Shown here: positions 14,676 to 22,093 of the stretch, one piece after another
Numbering within the stretch: position 1 is the stretch's first letter
How the letters are laid out: every line of letters starts with the position of its first letter
Assembly (NCBI GenBank): GCA_964519015.1
Contig: CAZFHZ010000035.1
Location: 1-30,948, forward strand
Reading direction: 5' to 3'
Source: CAZFHZ01 sp964519015
GTDB lineage: Bacteria > Blakebacterota > Blakebacteria > Blakebacterales > CAYUVJ01
Length of the DNA: 30,948 nt
The notes under the pieces: model-generated
Database searches by the model: none
What the model was told of the DNA's origin: nothing
Seen by the model: only the letters and a program-made list of their open reading frames with translations
Program-made: the position numbers and the translations under genes

Positions 14676-15839
14676 TCATTCGATGATGACCCTCTTCCCC
14701 TCCGCCGGTGCGGGATCCTTCAGGAAGGCGCCCACTCCGGCTGCGATGACCTCGGCGTAGCGCGGTACACCGGTGCAGACCACCGCGCGGTCGGGATTAT
14801 CCTCCGTCCAGGTCTCCATGGTCTGGAGGATGGCGGAGGTGTGCCGGCCGACCCGGATGTCGATCGGCCAGCCCTTCTCGTCGATGCGTTCGAAGAGCAG
14901 ACCGTGCTGCCCGGCCTTGACCACGAACGGGTCCTGCCCGGTGAGCAGCAAGCGGGCGTCGGTGCGCCCCCGGGTGGCGTCCAGGAAGGGCTCGGGGGCC
15001 TCGAAGAGCAGGGAGACCGCATCCGAGAAATCCCCCACCTCCCGGTGGGAGAGCCCGTGGAGGTTGGGGGGGGAGAACTCGGTGCCCATCTTGAACTCTT
15101 CCATGTCCGTCAGCATCATCGAGACGAAGACGGCCATGTCCTGCCCCTTCTGGTGGGTCACGATGGTGCTGATCACCGGGTATTGCAGTTCGGCTTCATG
15201 CAGGTCGATGAAGACATCCACCTGCTCCCGCCGGATGAGTTCCATGAAGGCCCAGGTGGTCCGCTCGGTCAGCGTCCCGTTCGGGCGGCCGGGCCAGGCC
15301 CGGTTCAGGTTGCGGATGTCCACGTAGGCCAGGTTCTGGCCGCTCGGGTAATGGATGTAGACCTCGGGATCGGGCCACTGGTCGAGCGGGTTCGCCCAGC
15401 GGTCTCCCATCCGGAAGGTCTGCTCCCCCCATGGGGTCGGGATGGCAAAGTCGGTCGGATAGGCGCCCCCCACCCGGGTGACCGTGGTGGCGCTCCGGTT
15501 GGCGCTCAACACCACGATGAGCCGCCCCTTCTCCAGCACTCCGTTCTCCACCAGCAGCCAGGGAGCCAGCCGTCCGGCCGGCTCCTCCGGGTGGGTCCCC
15601 CCCATCACGAAGAAGGTTCCCCCCGGCTCGGCGCCCTCTAGGATGTAGACGTTGCAGTCGTTCACCGTCCCCTTCACCCCGTCCGACCAGTCACTCAGAC
15701 GGGCCACCCGGGTCACCCCGGGACCCAGCACCACCGGCTCGGCCAGGTGACGGTGGCGATAGAAGGCGGCGCCCGAGGCGACCAGCAGGGCCAGGGCGAT
15801 GGCGCCGAAGAGGAGTTTGCGGACCAGGTCGCGGTTCAC
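14676..15839 (-). CDS. Aspartoacylase/succinylglutamate desuccinylase-like zinc hydrolase
   Basis: 387 residues from the GTG at 15839, seven bases after AGGAG; the GTG two codons earlier is too close to that site. One N-terminal membrane segment (LLFGAIALALLVASGAAFY) anchors it with the catalytic part outside. GGTHPEEPAG supplies the first His and Glu of the zinc site, RNLNRAWPG the substrate-binding region and FIDLHEA the second His, as in the AstE/AspA branch of the M14 carboxypeptidase superfamily. A phage poly-gamma-glutamate hydrolase, PghP, is also carboxypeptidase-like, so hydrolysis of a gamma-glutamyl polymer is an attractive possibility here. It lies 13 bases downstream of the 55-residue membrane protein gene. 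Confidence 0.85.
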   Translation of the reverse strand: MNRDLVRKLLFGAIALALLVASGAAFYRHRHLAEPVVLGPGVTRVARLSDWSDGVKGTVNDCNVYILEGAEPGGTFFVMGGTHPEEPAGRLAPWLLVENGVLEKGRLIVVLSANRSATTVTRVGGAYPTDFAIPTPWGEQTFRMGDRWANPLDQWPDPEVYIHYPSGQNLAYVDIRNLNRAWPGRPNGTLTERTTWAFMELIRREQVDVFIDLHEAELQYPVISTIVTHQKGQDMAVFVSMMLTDMEEFKMGTEFSPPNLHGLSHREVGDFSDAVSLLFEAPEPFLDATRGRTDARLLLTGQDPFVVKAGQHGLLFERIDEKGWPIDIRVGRHTSAILQTMETWTEDNPDRAVVCTGVPRYAEVIAAGVGAFLKDPAPAEGKRVIIE

Positions 15840-15852
15840 GGTCACGCTCCTC

Positions 15853-16020
15853 TCACTTGAGCCGGAAGAGGCGGAGGAGGAAAGGGAGGAGCACGATGAG
15901 GTAGAGCACTTCCTTCTCCCGATCCCGGGTCCGGATGTAGTTCCAGATTATCAGGACGACCGTGAAGGCGACCATCAGGTAGTAGAGGACGGTGATGACG
16001 GTCTGCAGGATCTCCATCAT
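15853..16020 (-). CDS. 55-residue membrane protein in the polyglutamate operon
   Basis: This short gene reads MMEILQTVITVLYYLMVAFT, then VVLIIWNYIRTRDREKEVLY, then LIVLLPFLLRLFRLK. It has one strong membrane helix (about 4-27), a basic/acidic loop RTRDREKE and a second hydrophobic, amphipathic helix rich in Leu, Phe and Arg. A perfect GGAGGTGAT precedes the first ATG, and neighbours lie 16 bases upstream and 13 downstream, so it is real and co-translated. I know no family. Its place directly after the permease suggests an accessory subunit, perhaps like the small subunit of TRAP transporters, though far shorter. Three tiny PGA-system subunits are known elsewhere (PgsE/CapE), of similar size, and this might be a functional counterpart. 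Confidence 0.82.
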   Translation of the reverse strand: MMEILQTVITVLYYLMVAFTVVLIIWNYIRTRDREKEVLYLIVLLPFLLRLFRLK

Positions 16021-16036
16021 GACGGGATCACCTCCC

Positions 16037-17329
16037 TCACAGGCCGGTCAGGAAGCCGAGCCGGCCGCTGAAGATCACCATCAGGGTGCCGAGGACCATG
16101 ATGATGACCGCCGGCACCAGGCAGGTCTTCAGGAACCGGGTGTACGGTTCCCGGTAATCCACCACGTCGACCGTGAGCCGTCCGATGATGGCCGTCGGCG
16201 GCAGCGCGTCTCCCAGCGGCCAGATCACACTCATGCCGGCCAGGGCCACGATCGGGTTGAGCCCGATGGTGTTGAAGAGCAGTACCAGCGGCACCCCGAT
16301 CACCGGGGCCGCCCCCCACATCAGGACCGCCTCGGAGACCGGCAGGAGCAGGAAGAGGGTGGCGAAGACCACCGTGACCGGCAGGGTGACCGCGGTCACC
16401 GCCAGCAGCCCGCGCACCCCGGTCAGGGTCATGATCTGCACCAGCACCCCCACGCAGGTCAGCGTCCCGATGAGCGGCAGGAGCTGCTCGACCGTCTCGC
16501 GCGCGATACGCAGGAACTCCAGGCGCACCGGCGAGAGGAGGTAGGAGAGAACCGCCGCGGCGGCGAACATCAGGGGCAGCCCCACCACCGGGGTAGTGTG
16601 CGGCCACTGGCGTCCCATGAAGACGAGTGCGATGAACACGACGAAGGGGGCGAAGACGCGCCACCAGTTCATCCCCGCCGGCGGCTCCGGCAGCTCGGCC
16701 AGCGCCTTCTCCAGGTCGGCCGGCGTCCCCTTCCAGCCGAGCAGGAAGATGGTGACCAGGGCACCGAACACGCAGGGGAGCAGCAACGGCCAGAAGAACC
16801 CGACGTAGGGCATGTTGACCCCGGCCGCGGTCATCATCGCCCACAGGCTGACCGGCGGAGCGGCGGCGCTCAATCCGGCGATGATGAAGACGATGGCCGC
16901 GGTGCGCACATGCGAGATCCCCATGTAGCGGAGCACCACCGCCACCAGGCCGCCGGTGATCAGCACGGTCACGCTCCCCGCCCCGGTGAGCGCGCCCGGC
17001 AGCAGCAGGAGCGCGGTCAGCAGCACCAGCAGGAGTGCCCGGGTGCGATGGAACCGGACCAGGATCCGGCGGATCACGAAGGCGATCCCCCCCGACTCCT
17101 TGAGCAGGTTCATGAAGAGGGTGGCGGTGAGGAAGACCAGGTTGATGTCCAGGTAGGTGACGGTCCCCTCGGCGATGTGCCGGGCCGGGATGCCCGCTCC
17201 TCCCGCCAGGGCGCCGGCGATGGCCGCCACGAACATGGAGAGTTCGGTGGAGAGCTTCAGGATCTTGGCGACGGCATAGGCCGCCACCATCACCCCCAGG
17301 ATCAGGCCGGCGGCCGAGAAGGCGTCCAC
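16037..17329 (-). CDS. TRAP DctM/ion-transporter-superfamily permease
   Basis: 430 residues with about 11-12 hydrophobic helices. The two halves look similar, and GALTGAGSVTVLITGG and ALAGMSVIWPLGDALPPTAI are the glycine/proline re-entrant loops found in DctM-type TRAP permeases and related gluconate/citrate carriers. It starts with GTG (17329), nine bases after the preceding stop and with a weak ribosome site, so it is probably coupled. It sits between an exported DUF6305-like protein and a 55-residue membrane protein, reminiscent of the binding-protein/large/small subunit set of TRAP systems. The cargo may be glutamate, gamma-glutamyl peptides or the polymer itself. Family is fairly clear, substrate unknown. 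Confidence 0.82.
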   Translation of the reverse strand: MDAFSAAGLILGVMVAAYAVAKILKLSTELSMFVAAIAGALAGGAGIPARHIAEGTVTYLDINLVFLTATLFMNLLKESGGIAFVIRRILVRFHRTRALLLVLLTALLLLPGALTGAGSVTVLITGGLVAVVLRYMGISHVRTAAIVFIIAGLSAAAPPVSLWAMMTAAGVNMPYVGFFWPLLLPCVFGALVTIFLLGWKGTPADLEKALAELPEPPAGMNWWRVFAPFVVFIALVFMGRQWPHTTPVVGLPLMFAAAAVLSYLLSPVRLEFLRIARETVEQLLPLIGTLTCVGVLVQIMTLTGVRGLLAVTAVTLPVTVVFATLFLLLPVSEAVLMWGAAPVIGVPLVLLFNTIGLNPIVALAGMSVIWPLGDALPPTAIIGRLTVDVVDYREPYTRFLKTCLVPAVIIMVLGTLMVIFSGRLGFLTGL

Positions 17330-17338
17330 GGGGCCCGC

Positions 17339-17950
17339 CTACTTGCCGAAGAAGTTCTTCAGGACGTCCTGCAGCTCCATGTTCTTCTCGAAGAGCAGGA
17401 GCGGGATCTTCCCGGCCTGGGCGATGGTCGTGAAGCGACCGTCCTCATCGCCGTCCTGGCGCACGATCATCACCTGGCTGTTCGGGCAGACCGCATCGAT
17501 CGACTGCTCGTCCGAATTGTCTCCCGGCGCCGCCCCCTGGGCGCGGCGCTCCATCCCCTCCACATGGGCACCCACCACCAGGATCCCCTGCTTCTTCGCC
17601 TCGGCGATCAGGGCGGCGGTGCGCTGCAGCTCGTCCTCGATCGAGACCCCGGCGGCCCCCATCCCCTTCAAGCTGGCGCCGGTGACGATGATGAGCGCCT
17701 TGAACGGCTTGCCGGCGTTCTTCGCGGTCACCAGGTCGGCCGCCGTCGCGGTGGCGTTGTAGACGTAGTCCATCTTGAGCCGGTCCATGAAGACTTTGAC
17801 CTTGACCGGCCCGGGACTCTGGCCGCAGGAAGCCAGCATGACCGGTTCCTGCCCCTTAGGCACGGCCTGGGCCGAGCCGCCGGGAGCGGTCGCGACCAGT
17901 ATGGTCGCCACGGCAAGCAGGACACCCAGGGCGGTTGCACGACGCTTCAT
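17339..17950 (-). CDS. Exported DUF6305-like protein
   Basis: 203 residues. The ATG at 17950 has AGGAGG upstream and begins a signal peptide ending near AQA (about 29). The mature part starts PVMLASCGQSPGPVKVKVFM, then FKALIIVTGASLKGMGAAGVSIEDEL, GILVVGAHVEGMERR, and ends QAGKIPLLLFEKNMELQD. I recall this 'GQS...GASLKGMGAAG...HVEGxxRRG' pattern as that of DUF6305 exported proteins. The fold looks like a small Rossmann alpha/beta domain. Two Cys (in ASCGQS and AVCPNS) could form a disulphide. Placed before a TRAP-like permease, it is a candidate periplasmic binding component. The function is not established. Confidence 0.78.
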   Translation of the reverse strand: MKRRATALGVLLAVATILVATAPGGSAQAVPKGQEPVMLASCGQSPGPVKVKVFMDRLKMDYVYNATATAADLVTAKNAGKPFKALIIVTGASLKGMGAAGVSIEDELQRTAALIAEAKKQGILVVGAHVEGMERRAQGAAPGDNSDEQSIDAVCPNSQVMIVRQDGDEDGRFTTIAQAGKIPLLLFEKNMELQDVLKNFFGK

Positions 17951-18027
17951 CACGACCTCCTCCATTCGCACGATCGACCTCATCATCTCGCGAAGATCCT
18001 CGTCACCGTCTCCACCCGTCCTCATCC

Positions 18028-19173
18028 TCACCACGTCTCGGCTCCCCCACCCCCGCTCATCCCCCCTCCCGCGACCCGGCGTGGCCAGAGCAGCACCCCG
18101 AGGACGGCCAGCAGCAACACGGTCAGGAGCGTGATCTCCCCGGCCGGACGGGAACGGGCACGGATGAAGGGGGAATCGTGCGGATCGGGGAGGGGCACGG
18201 GGTCCCAGGCCAGGCCATAGCGGTCGGCCAGTCCCCTGAGATTCAGGAGGTGGATCACGGGGACACCGCGGGCGGCCATCTCATACAGCACGCCTCGTTC
18301 CTCTTCGGGCGGGAGGGCTACCCGCGTATTCAACCCCGGACGCAGGGCGAGCGCAAGCGGACTCGTGCCCAGGTTGGCCCAGCTCCCGCCGGCATTCACG
18401 AAGGCCCCGATCCCCCCCGGGCCGGCGGCCCGCTCATAGACCACCATCCGTTGCGCCACGTTCCGGCGCAGGTCGGGCTCTTCCAGACTGGGGATTCCGC
18501 TGGATCGGACACGCCGGAGCAGTCCGGCCCGATCCTCCGGCTCGAGCCCTCCCCCTATATCCTCCCCCCCGCCGGGGGTGACCAGGAGGGGCGGACCCGG
18601 GGCAAGATCGGCCCGCTCCAGGATCCGATGGATGGCCAGCAGGTCGAGGTCGGGATCGGTCGCCCCCCAGGTCGAAGCGCCCAGCGAGAGGATGGTCAGC
18701 GGGCGGGCTCCGAGGGCTCCGATCGCGGCCAGGGAGGCGGCCAGCAGGCCGGGGAAAGAAGCCGAGGCCCCGACCGCCACGCCGTCCCCCGCTCCCACTC
18801 CGGCCCGCCGGAGGAGGTAGGCGATGAGCGCGGCCATCTCCGGGGAAGCGGCGGTGCGCTTGGCTTCGAGGGAGCCGAGGCTGGTCATCCAGGTCCCGGC
18901 CTCCGGGCCGAGCAGTCCGGTGCGGTTCGGATCCGCGGTCGCATCGATGGGCGGGCCGAGACGGTCACGCCGGTCCCGTACGGCCGAGCTGGCCGCCTCC
19001 ATCCGGACGGCCGCGGCCACCATCACCTCGGCCTCCCGGGGGAGCGCCCGCGGCAGCAGGACGATCCCGGCCCAGGCCAGCAAGCCGGCCCCCCCGGAGA
19101 GAAGGATGCGCCGGCGTAGAGAGCGATCCCCCAGGTCGGGGTGGAACGGTCGCCACCGGGCGGGCGCCTTCAA
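18028..19173 (-). CDS. pgsW: Poly-gamma-glutamate system protein (PgsW-like)
   Basis: 381 residues. It has an N-terminal membrane helix (about 23-44), a large middle domain and a C-terminal helix (ITLLTVLLLAVLGVLLWP). The middle has VAVGASASFPGLLAASLAAI, ILSLGASTWGATDPDLDLL and LVTPGGGEDIGGGL, which I associate with the TIGR04332 'poly-gamma-glutamate system' family found next to PgsB and PgsC. It starts with TTG inside the capC stop (TTGA overlap), so translation must be coupled; no later good start exists. In such systems it may replace CapA in export or assembly. The assignment rests on remembered motifs plus the very strong context. Confidence 0.85.
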   Translation of the reverse strand: MKAPARWRPFHPDLGDRSLRRRILLSGGAGLLAWAGIVLLPRALPREAEVMVAAAVRMEAASSAVRDRRDRLGPPIDATADPNRTGLLGPEAGTWMTSLGSLEAKRTAASPEMAALIAYLLRRAGVGAGDGVAVGASASFPGLLAASLAAIGALGARPLTILSLGASTWGATDPDLDLLAIHRILERADLAPGPPLLVTPGGGEDIGGGLEPEDRAGLLRRVRSSGIPSLEEPDLRRNVAQRMVVYERAAGPGGIGAFVNAGGSWANLGTSPLALALRPGLNTRVALPPEEERGVLYEMAARGVPVIHLLNLRGLADRYGLAWDPVPLPDPHDSPFIRARSRPAGEITLLTVLLLAVLGVLLWPRRVAGGGMSGGGGAETW

Positions 19174-19616
19174 GGCGTCAGCCCGAGCGAGCGCAGGCTC
19201 AAGGTGAGCAGCCAGGCGGCGCTGGTCACCACCACCAGGGCGGCCGTGGTCACCGCCACTCCCTGCCGCTCGAAATGGTTGGCGATCAAACCGGGCACGA
19301 CCAGCCCAATGACCCGCAGTTCGAGTACGGACGGGAAGAGCGCCGGCGCCAGGGCGGCCGCGGTGACGGCACCGCAGGCGCCCAGCAGCACCATCAGCGC
19401 GGTGCGGCGGCGGCCGAAGAGGAGGAACCGGGTGGCGGCCAGGCGGTAGAGCAGCCAGGCCAGGAGCGCGACCACCAGGGTACCCAGGATGCGGAGCGGC
19501 TCCTCGGCCGAGAGCACCAGGTAGCCGGGCACGATCAACCCGCCCGGGTAGTACCCGGTCAGGCCGGTGAAGGCCAGCGCCAGGAGGAGTCCGATAAAAA
19601 GTCCTTCAACCGGCAT
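19170..19616 (-). CDS. pgsC: Poly-gamma-glutamate synthesis membrane protein CapC/PgsC
   Basis: 148 residues, the usual CapC length, with four to five hydrophobic helices. FTGLTGYYPGGLIVPGYLVL near the N-terminus is the family signature (G-YPGG-I-PGY). VIGLVVPGLIANHFERQGV is the second conserved block. CapC works with the CapB ligase in the membrane to elongate and pass on poly-gamma-glutamate. The ATG at 19616 overlaps the end of capB by 11 bases, with GGGAGG ten bases upstream inside capB. The stop overlaps the next start. Confidence 0.93.
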   Translation of the reverse strand: MPVEGLFIGLLLALAFTGLTGYYPGGLIVPGYLVLSAEEPLRILGTLVVALLAWLLYRLAATRFLLFGRRRTALMVLLGACGAVTAAALAPALFPSVLELRVIGLVVPGLIANHFERQGVAVTTAALVVVTSAAWLLTLSLRSLGLTP

Positions 19617-20619
19617 AGGCGGTCGCCTCCCTCTCCCAGCGGGCGATCAAGGTCTCCCCCACCCCAACGATGTTGCCCATCCCCACGATCCAACTGCCGG
19701 CCGGGGTGGCTTCGGCCAGAAGCCGCTGGACCCTCTCCGGGTCAGCGGGCAGTACCTGAGCCGACGGTACCCGGCGGGCGAGGATCCCCGCCCCCGGACC
19801 GAGAACGAAGAGACCGGCCAGGTCGGAGAAACGCCCCGCGCGCAGGGCCGTGATCCACTGCCCGGTCCGGTCGGCCCGGTCTCCCCTCAGGGCGAGCAAG
19901 CCGTACACACCCCCCGAGGGGGGGAAGTCCCGCCCGATCCGGGCCGCCAGAGCCTCCAGCACCCGCCGGGTGGAGTCCGGGTCGTTGGCCGCGAACGCGC
20001 TCACCAGCAGGCGCTCCTCCCCACCGGTGCGCCAGCGCCAGAGCTGCAGCGCCCCTGGGTCGGGGGTCGCCTCCCGCACCCCGGACTGCAGGGCCTCCTC
20101 GCCCACCCCGAGCCGGCGGGCCACCGCCGCCACCAGGTCGAGGTTGGTCCCGAAGATGGCATCGGGGGGGAGAGCGTCTCCCCCGGCCACCCCGGTGTAG
20201 GTGTCGGGGGGCACTACGTGGAGGACCCCGCCCTGTCCGGTGACCACCCGGTCCCAGAGNNNNNNNNNNNNNNNNNNNNNNNNNNNNNNNNNNNNNNNNN
20301 NNNNNNNNNNNNNNNNNNNNNNNNNNNNNNNNNNNNNNNNNNNNNNNNNNNNNNNNNNNGAGACCAGACCGCGCCGCGGCACATCCCGCTCGGTGCCGTC
20401 GGGGAGGATCCAGCGGGCCTTCGAGCCGGTCGTCTTGGCGAAGACCCGCCGGCCGTCGGCCCGCAGTACGGCCGCGAGCCGGCGTACCACGCCCGACTTG
20501 CCGCGGGTGCCGGTGACGGCGATGCGCAGAGGGAGGCGGGCGAGCCGGCGTTCATGGCGTACCGCCTCGACGGCCAGCCAGGCCAGGTAACCCACGGTGA
20601 GCAGGATGAGGAGCGTCAT
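19606..20619 (-). CDS. pgsB: Poly-gamma-glutamate synthase CapB/PgsB
   Basis: An ATP-dependent amide ligase of the Mur-ligase type that joins glutamates through the gamma-carboxyl. An N-terminal membrane helix (LLILLTVGYLAWLAVEAV) is followed by RLPLRIAVTGTRGKSGVVRR, which holds the P-loop, and VFAKTTGSKAR. After a 100-N gap come TPDPGALQLWRW, SAFAANDPDSTRRVLE, LLALRGDRADRTGQW and SWIVGMGNIVGVGETLI, each aligning with Bacillus PgsB (PPDPGAMRI, GFAANDASST, CRADRVDRTQQF, GVGNIHGA). The length with the gap is about 337 residues, against about 393 in PgsB, so the gap hides more sequence than shown. The start is the ATG at 20619; one at 20634 is possible, and neither has a strong ribosome site. 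It heads the operon and is divergent from the propeller lipoprotein. Confidence 0.93.
   Translation of the reverse strand: MTLLILLTVGYLAWLAVEAVRHERRLARLPLRIAVTGTRGKSGVVRRLAAVLRADGRRVFAKTTGSKARWILPDGTERDVPRRGLVXXXXXXXXXXXXXXXXXXXXXXXXXXXXXXXXXXLWDRVVTGQGGVLHVVPPDTYTGVAGGDALPPDAIFGTNLDLVAAVARRLGVGEEALQSGVREATPDPGALQLWRWRTGGEERLLVSAFAANDPDSTRRVLEALAARIGRDFPPSGGVYGLLALRGDRADRTGQWITALRAGRFSDLAGLFVLGPGAGILARRVPSAQVLPADPERVQRLLAEATPAGSWIVGMGNIVGVGETLIARWEREATAYAG
20260..20359. other. Assembly gap (100 N) inside pgsB
   Basis: Placeholder of 100 N. Comparison with the PgsB layout suggests that about 65-75 residues, rather than 33, are missing, including the middle of the Mur-ligase domain. Confidence 0.97.
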
Positions 20620-20728
20620 ATCGGTGCGGCCCATTCTATCACGTCCGGACCAGGCGTCACGCCCGCGAACCTTCCGGAGACCGGATACGTTGAAGAAGAA
20701 GCAGGCCACCCTTCGCCGGAGTCGCCGC

Positions 20729-22003
20729 ATGCCGCTCGATCATCCCGCCTCCCCGATCCGTCTTTACCGACCCGCCTGGTTCCTCCTGCTGGCGGCACTG
20801 CTCCTGCCCGGTTGTACCCGACGGGAGGGAGGCCCGGGGACCGATCGCTTCCGGGTGAGCGTCGAGGAGGGGGTGACGGTCGCCCGGACGACCGGCGGGC
20901 CGCTCTTCGAAGGGGAGCTCTTCACTCTCGAACCGCTTCTGACCCTGCAGCAGGACCCCGAAGTACCCGAGAGCCTGCTCTTCCGGGCCAACTCCTTCCG
21001 GATCGGGCCCGACGGCCGCTGCTACGTCCCCGACTATGGCAACAGCCGGATCGCGGTCTTCGACGAAGCCGGCCGGTTCGTGCAGGCCATCGGGCGTTCG
21101 GGCGAGGGACCGGGCGAGTTCCTTCAGCCGATGCTCCAGCCTTTCACCGGCGGGGTGGTCTCGGTCTTCGATTTCAACCAGCAGCGGGAATCGCGCTTCG
21201 ATCCGGCCGGGCGGCTGCTGGAGACGGTGCGCCTGCCGGGAGGTGGTCTGACCATCGGACTGCAGCGGCTCCCTGGCGGCGAGATCCTCTGCTCCGGGGT
21301 GAACTCCCGCGAAGAGGATCAGATCGGCTGGTCGGGGCGCACGCTCACGCTCCTCTCCGCCGACGGGAGCGACACCCTCTGGGCCCTGGCCACCGGGCTG
21401 GTGGCGGAGAACCGGCTCGAACGCATCCAGGTGGGGGATGGATCCTGGTCCACCCTGAGCATGGATCTCCCCTTCCTGCCGATGACCGCAGCCGCCTGGG
21501 TGCCCGGGCGGGGTTTCCTGCTGGCCGAGGGGGACCATCCCGAATTGCGCTGGTACGACCTCCAGGGGCAACTCGACCGCCGCATCCTCTTCGAACTGGA
21601 AGCCCACGAGCTGACCGAGACCGTCAAACGGCAGTACGAGGAGCGTCTCTGGCAGCAGCGGGTGGCCGCCGCCGAGCGGCGCGGCCGCACCCCCCAGCCG
21701 GTCCGGGACCTGCTCTATCCCGAACGCCCCGGACTCTGGTTGTGGACGGCGACGGACGAAGCGGGCAACGTCTGGCTGCTCGACACCTGGTCAGAGGAAC
21801 TCGGCCTGGACGAGGGACGGGGGCACCGCTTCCACGTCATCGCCGCCGACGGCCGCTACCTCGGCACGACCCTGGCTCCGGCCGTGCGCATCGGGCTGTG
21901 GGGGGACCGACTGACCGCCTTCGTGGAGGACCCGGTGAGCGGGGAGAGTGTCCCGACGGTCTTCCGGCTCGTACCGGCCGTGACGGGACTGGTCTACCCG
22001 TAA
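20729..22003 (+). CDS. Six-bladed beta-propeller lipoprotein
   Basis: 424 residues from the ATG at 20729, which has GGAG eight bases upstream and opens a lipoprotein signal ending LLLAALLLPGC. The mature protein has NHL-like blades: FRIGPDGRCYVPDYGNSRIAVFDE, FVQAIGRSGEGPGEFLQP, VVSVFDFNQQRESRFDPAGRLLE, and later WTATDEAGNVWLLD. The 'G-G-GPGEF' motif is typical of the six-bladed propeller lipoproteins common in Bacteroidota-like and related genomes. There is no catalytic signature; a binding or sensory role in the envelope is likely. It is divergent from pgsB with about 95-110 bases between starts, so the two could share a control region, though no clear promoter was seen there. Confidence 0.83.
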   Translation: MPLDHPASPIRLYRPAWFLLLAALLLPGCTRREGGPGTDRFRVSVEEGVTVARTTGGPLFEGELFTLEPLLTLQQDPEVPESLLFRANSFRIGPDGRCYVPDYGNSRIAVFDEAGRFVQAIGRSGEGPGEFLQPMLQPFTGGVVSVFDFNQQRESRFDPAGRLLETVRLPGGGLTIGLQRLPGGEILCSGVNSREEDQIGWSGRTLTLLSADGSDTLWALATGLVAENRLERIQVGDGSWSTLSMDLPFLPMTAAAWVPGRGFLLAEGDHPELRWYDLQGQLDRRILFELEAHELTETVKRQYEERLWQQRVAAAERRGRTPQPVRDLLYPERPGLWLWTATDEAGNVWLLDTWSEELGLDEGRGHRFHVIAADGRYLGTTLAPAVRIGLWGDRLTAFVEDPVSGESVPTVFRLVPAVTGLVYP

Positions 22004-22033
22004 GCCGACCGGAGCCGTCCGACCTTATCAGGA

Positions 22034-22064
22034 TTGATTCGGGATATACACCACATTATAATGT
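22034..22064 (+). promoter_or_regulatory. vapBC promoter/operator
   Basis: TTGATT (22034-22039), a 17-base spacer and a perfect TATAAT (22057-22062). The -10 box lies inside the perfect 12-base palindrome ACATTATAATGT (22053-22064), flanked by TATACA and GTATAC. An RHH antitoxin bound here would block RNA polymerase. GGGAGG then stands before the ATG at 22094. Confidence 0.75.
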
Positions 22065-22093
22065 ATACATCATCCGGTACCCGGGAGGTGGGT

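Noticed and set aside
12802..14760. Open frame of 652 codons on the plus strand
   Set aside because: Antisense to the C69 hydrolase, which has a nucleophile motif and ribosome site on the minus strand.
15992..18220. Open frame of 742 codons on the plus strand
   Set aside because: Antisense to the permease and DUF6305 genes; its product is an Arg/His/Gln/Gly-rich string typical of high-GC shadows.
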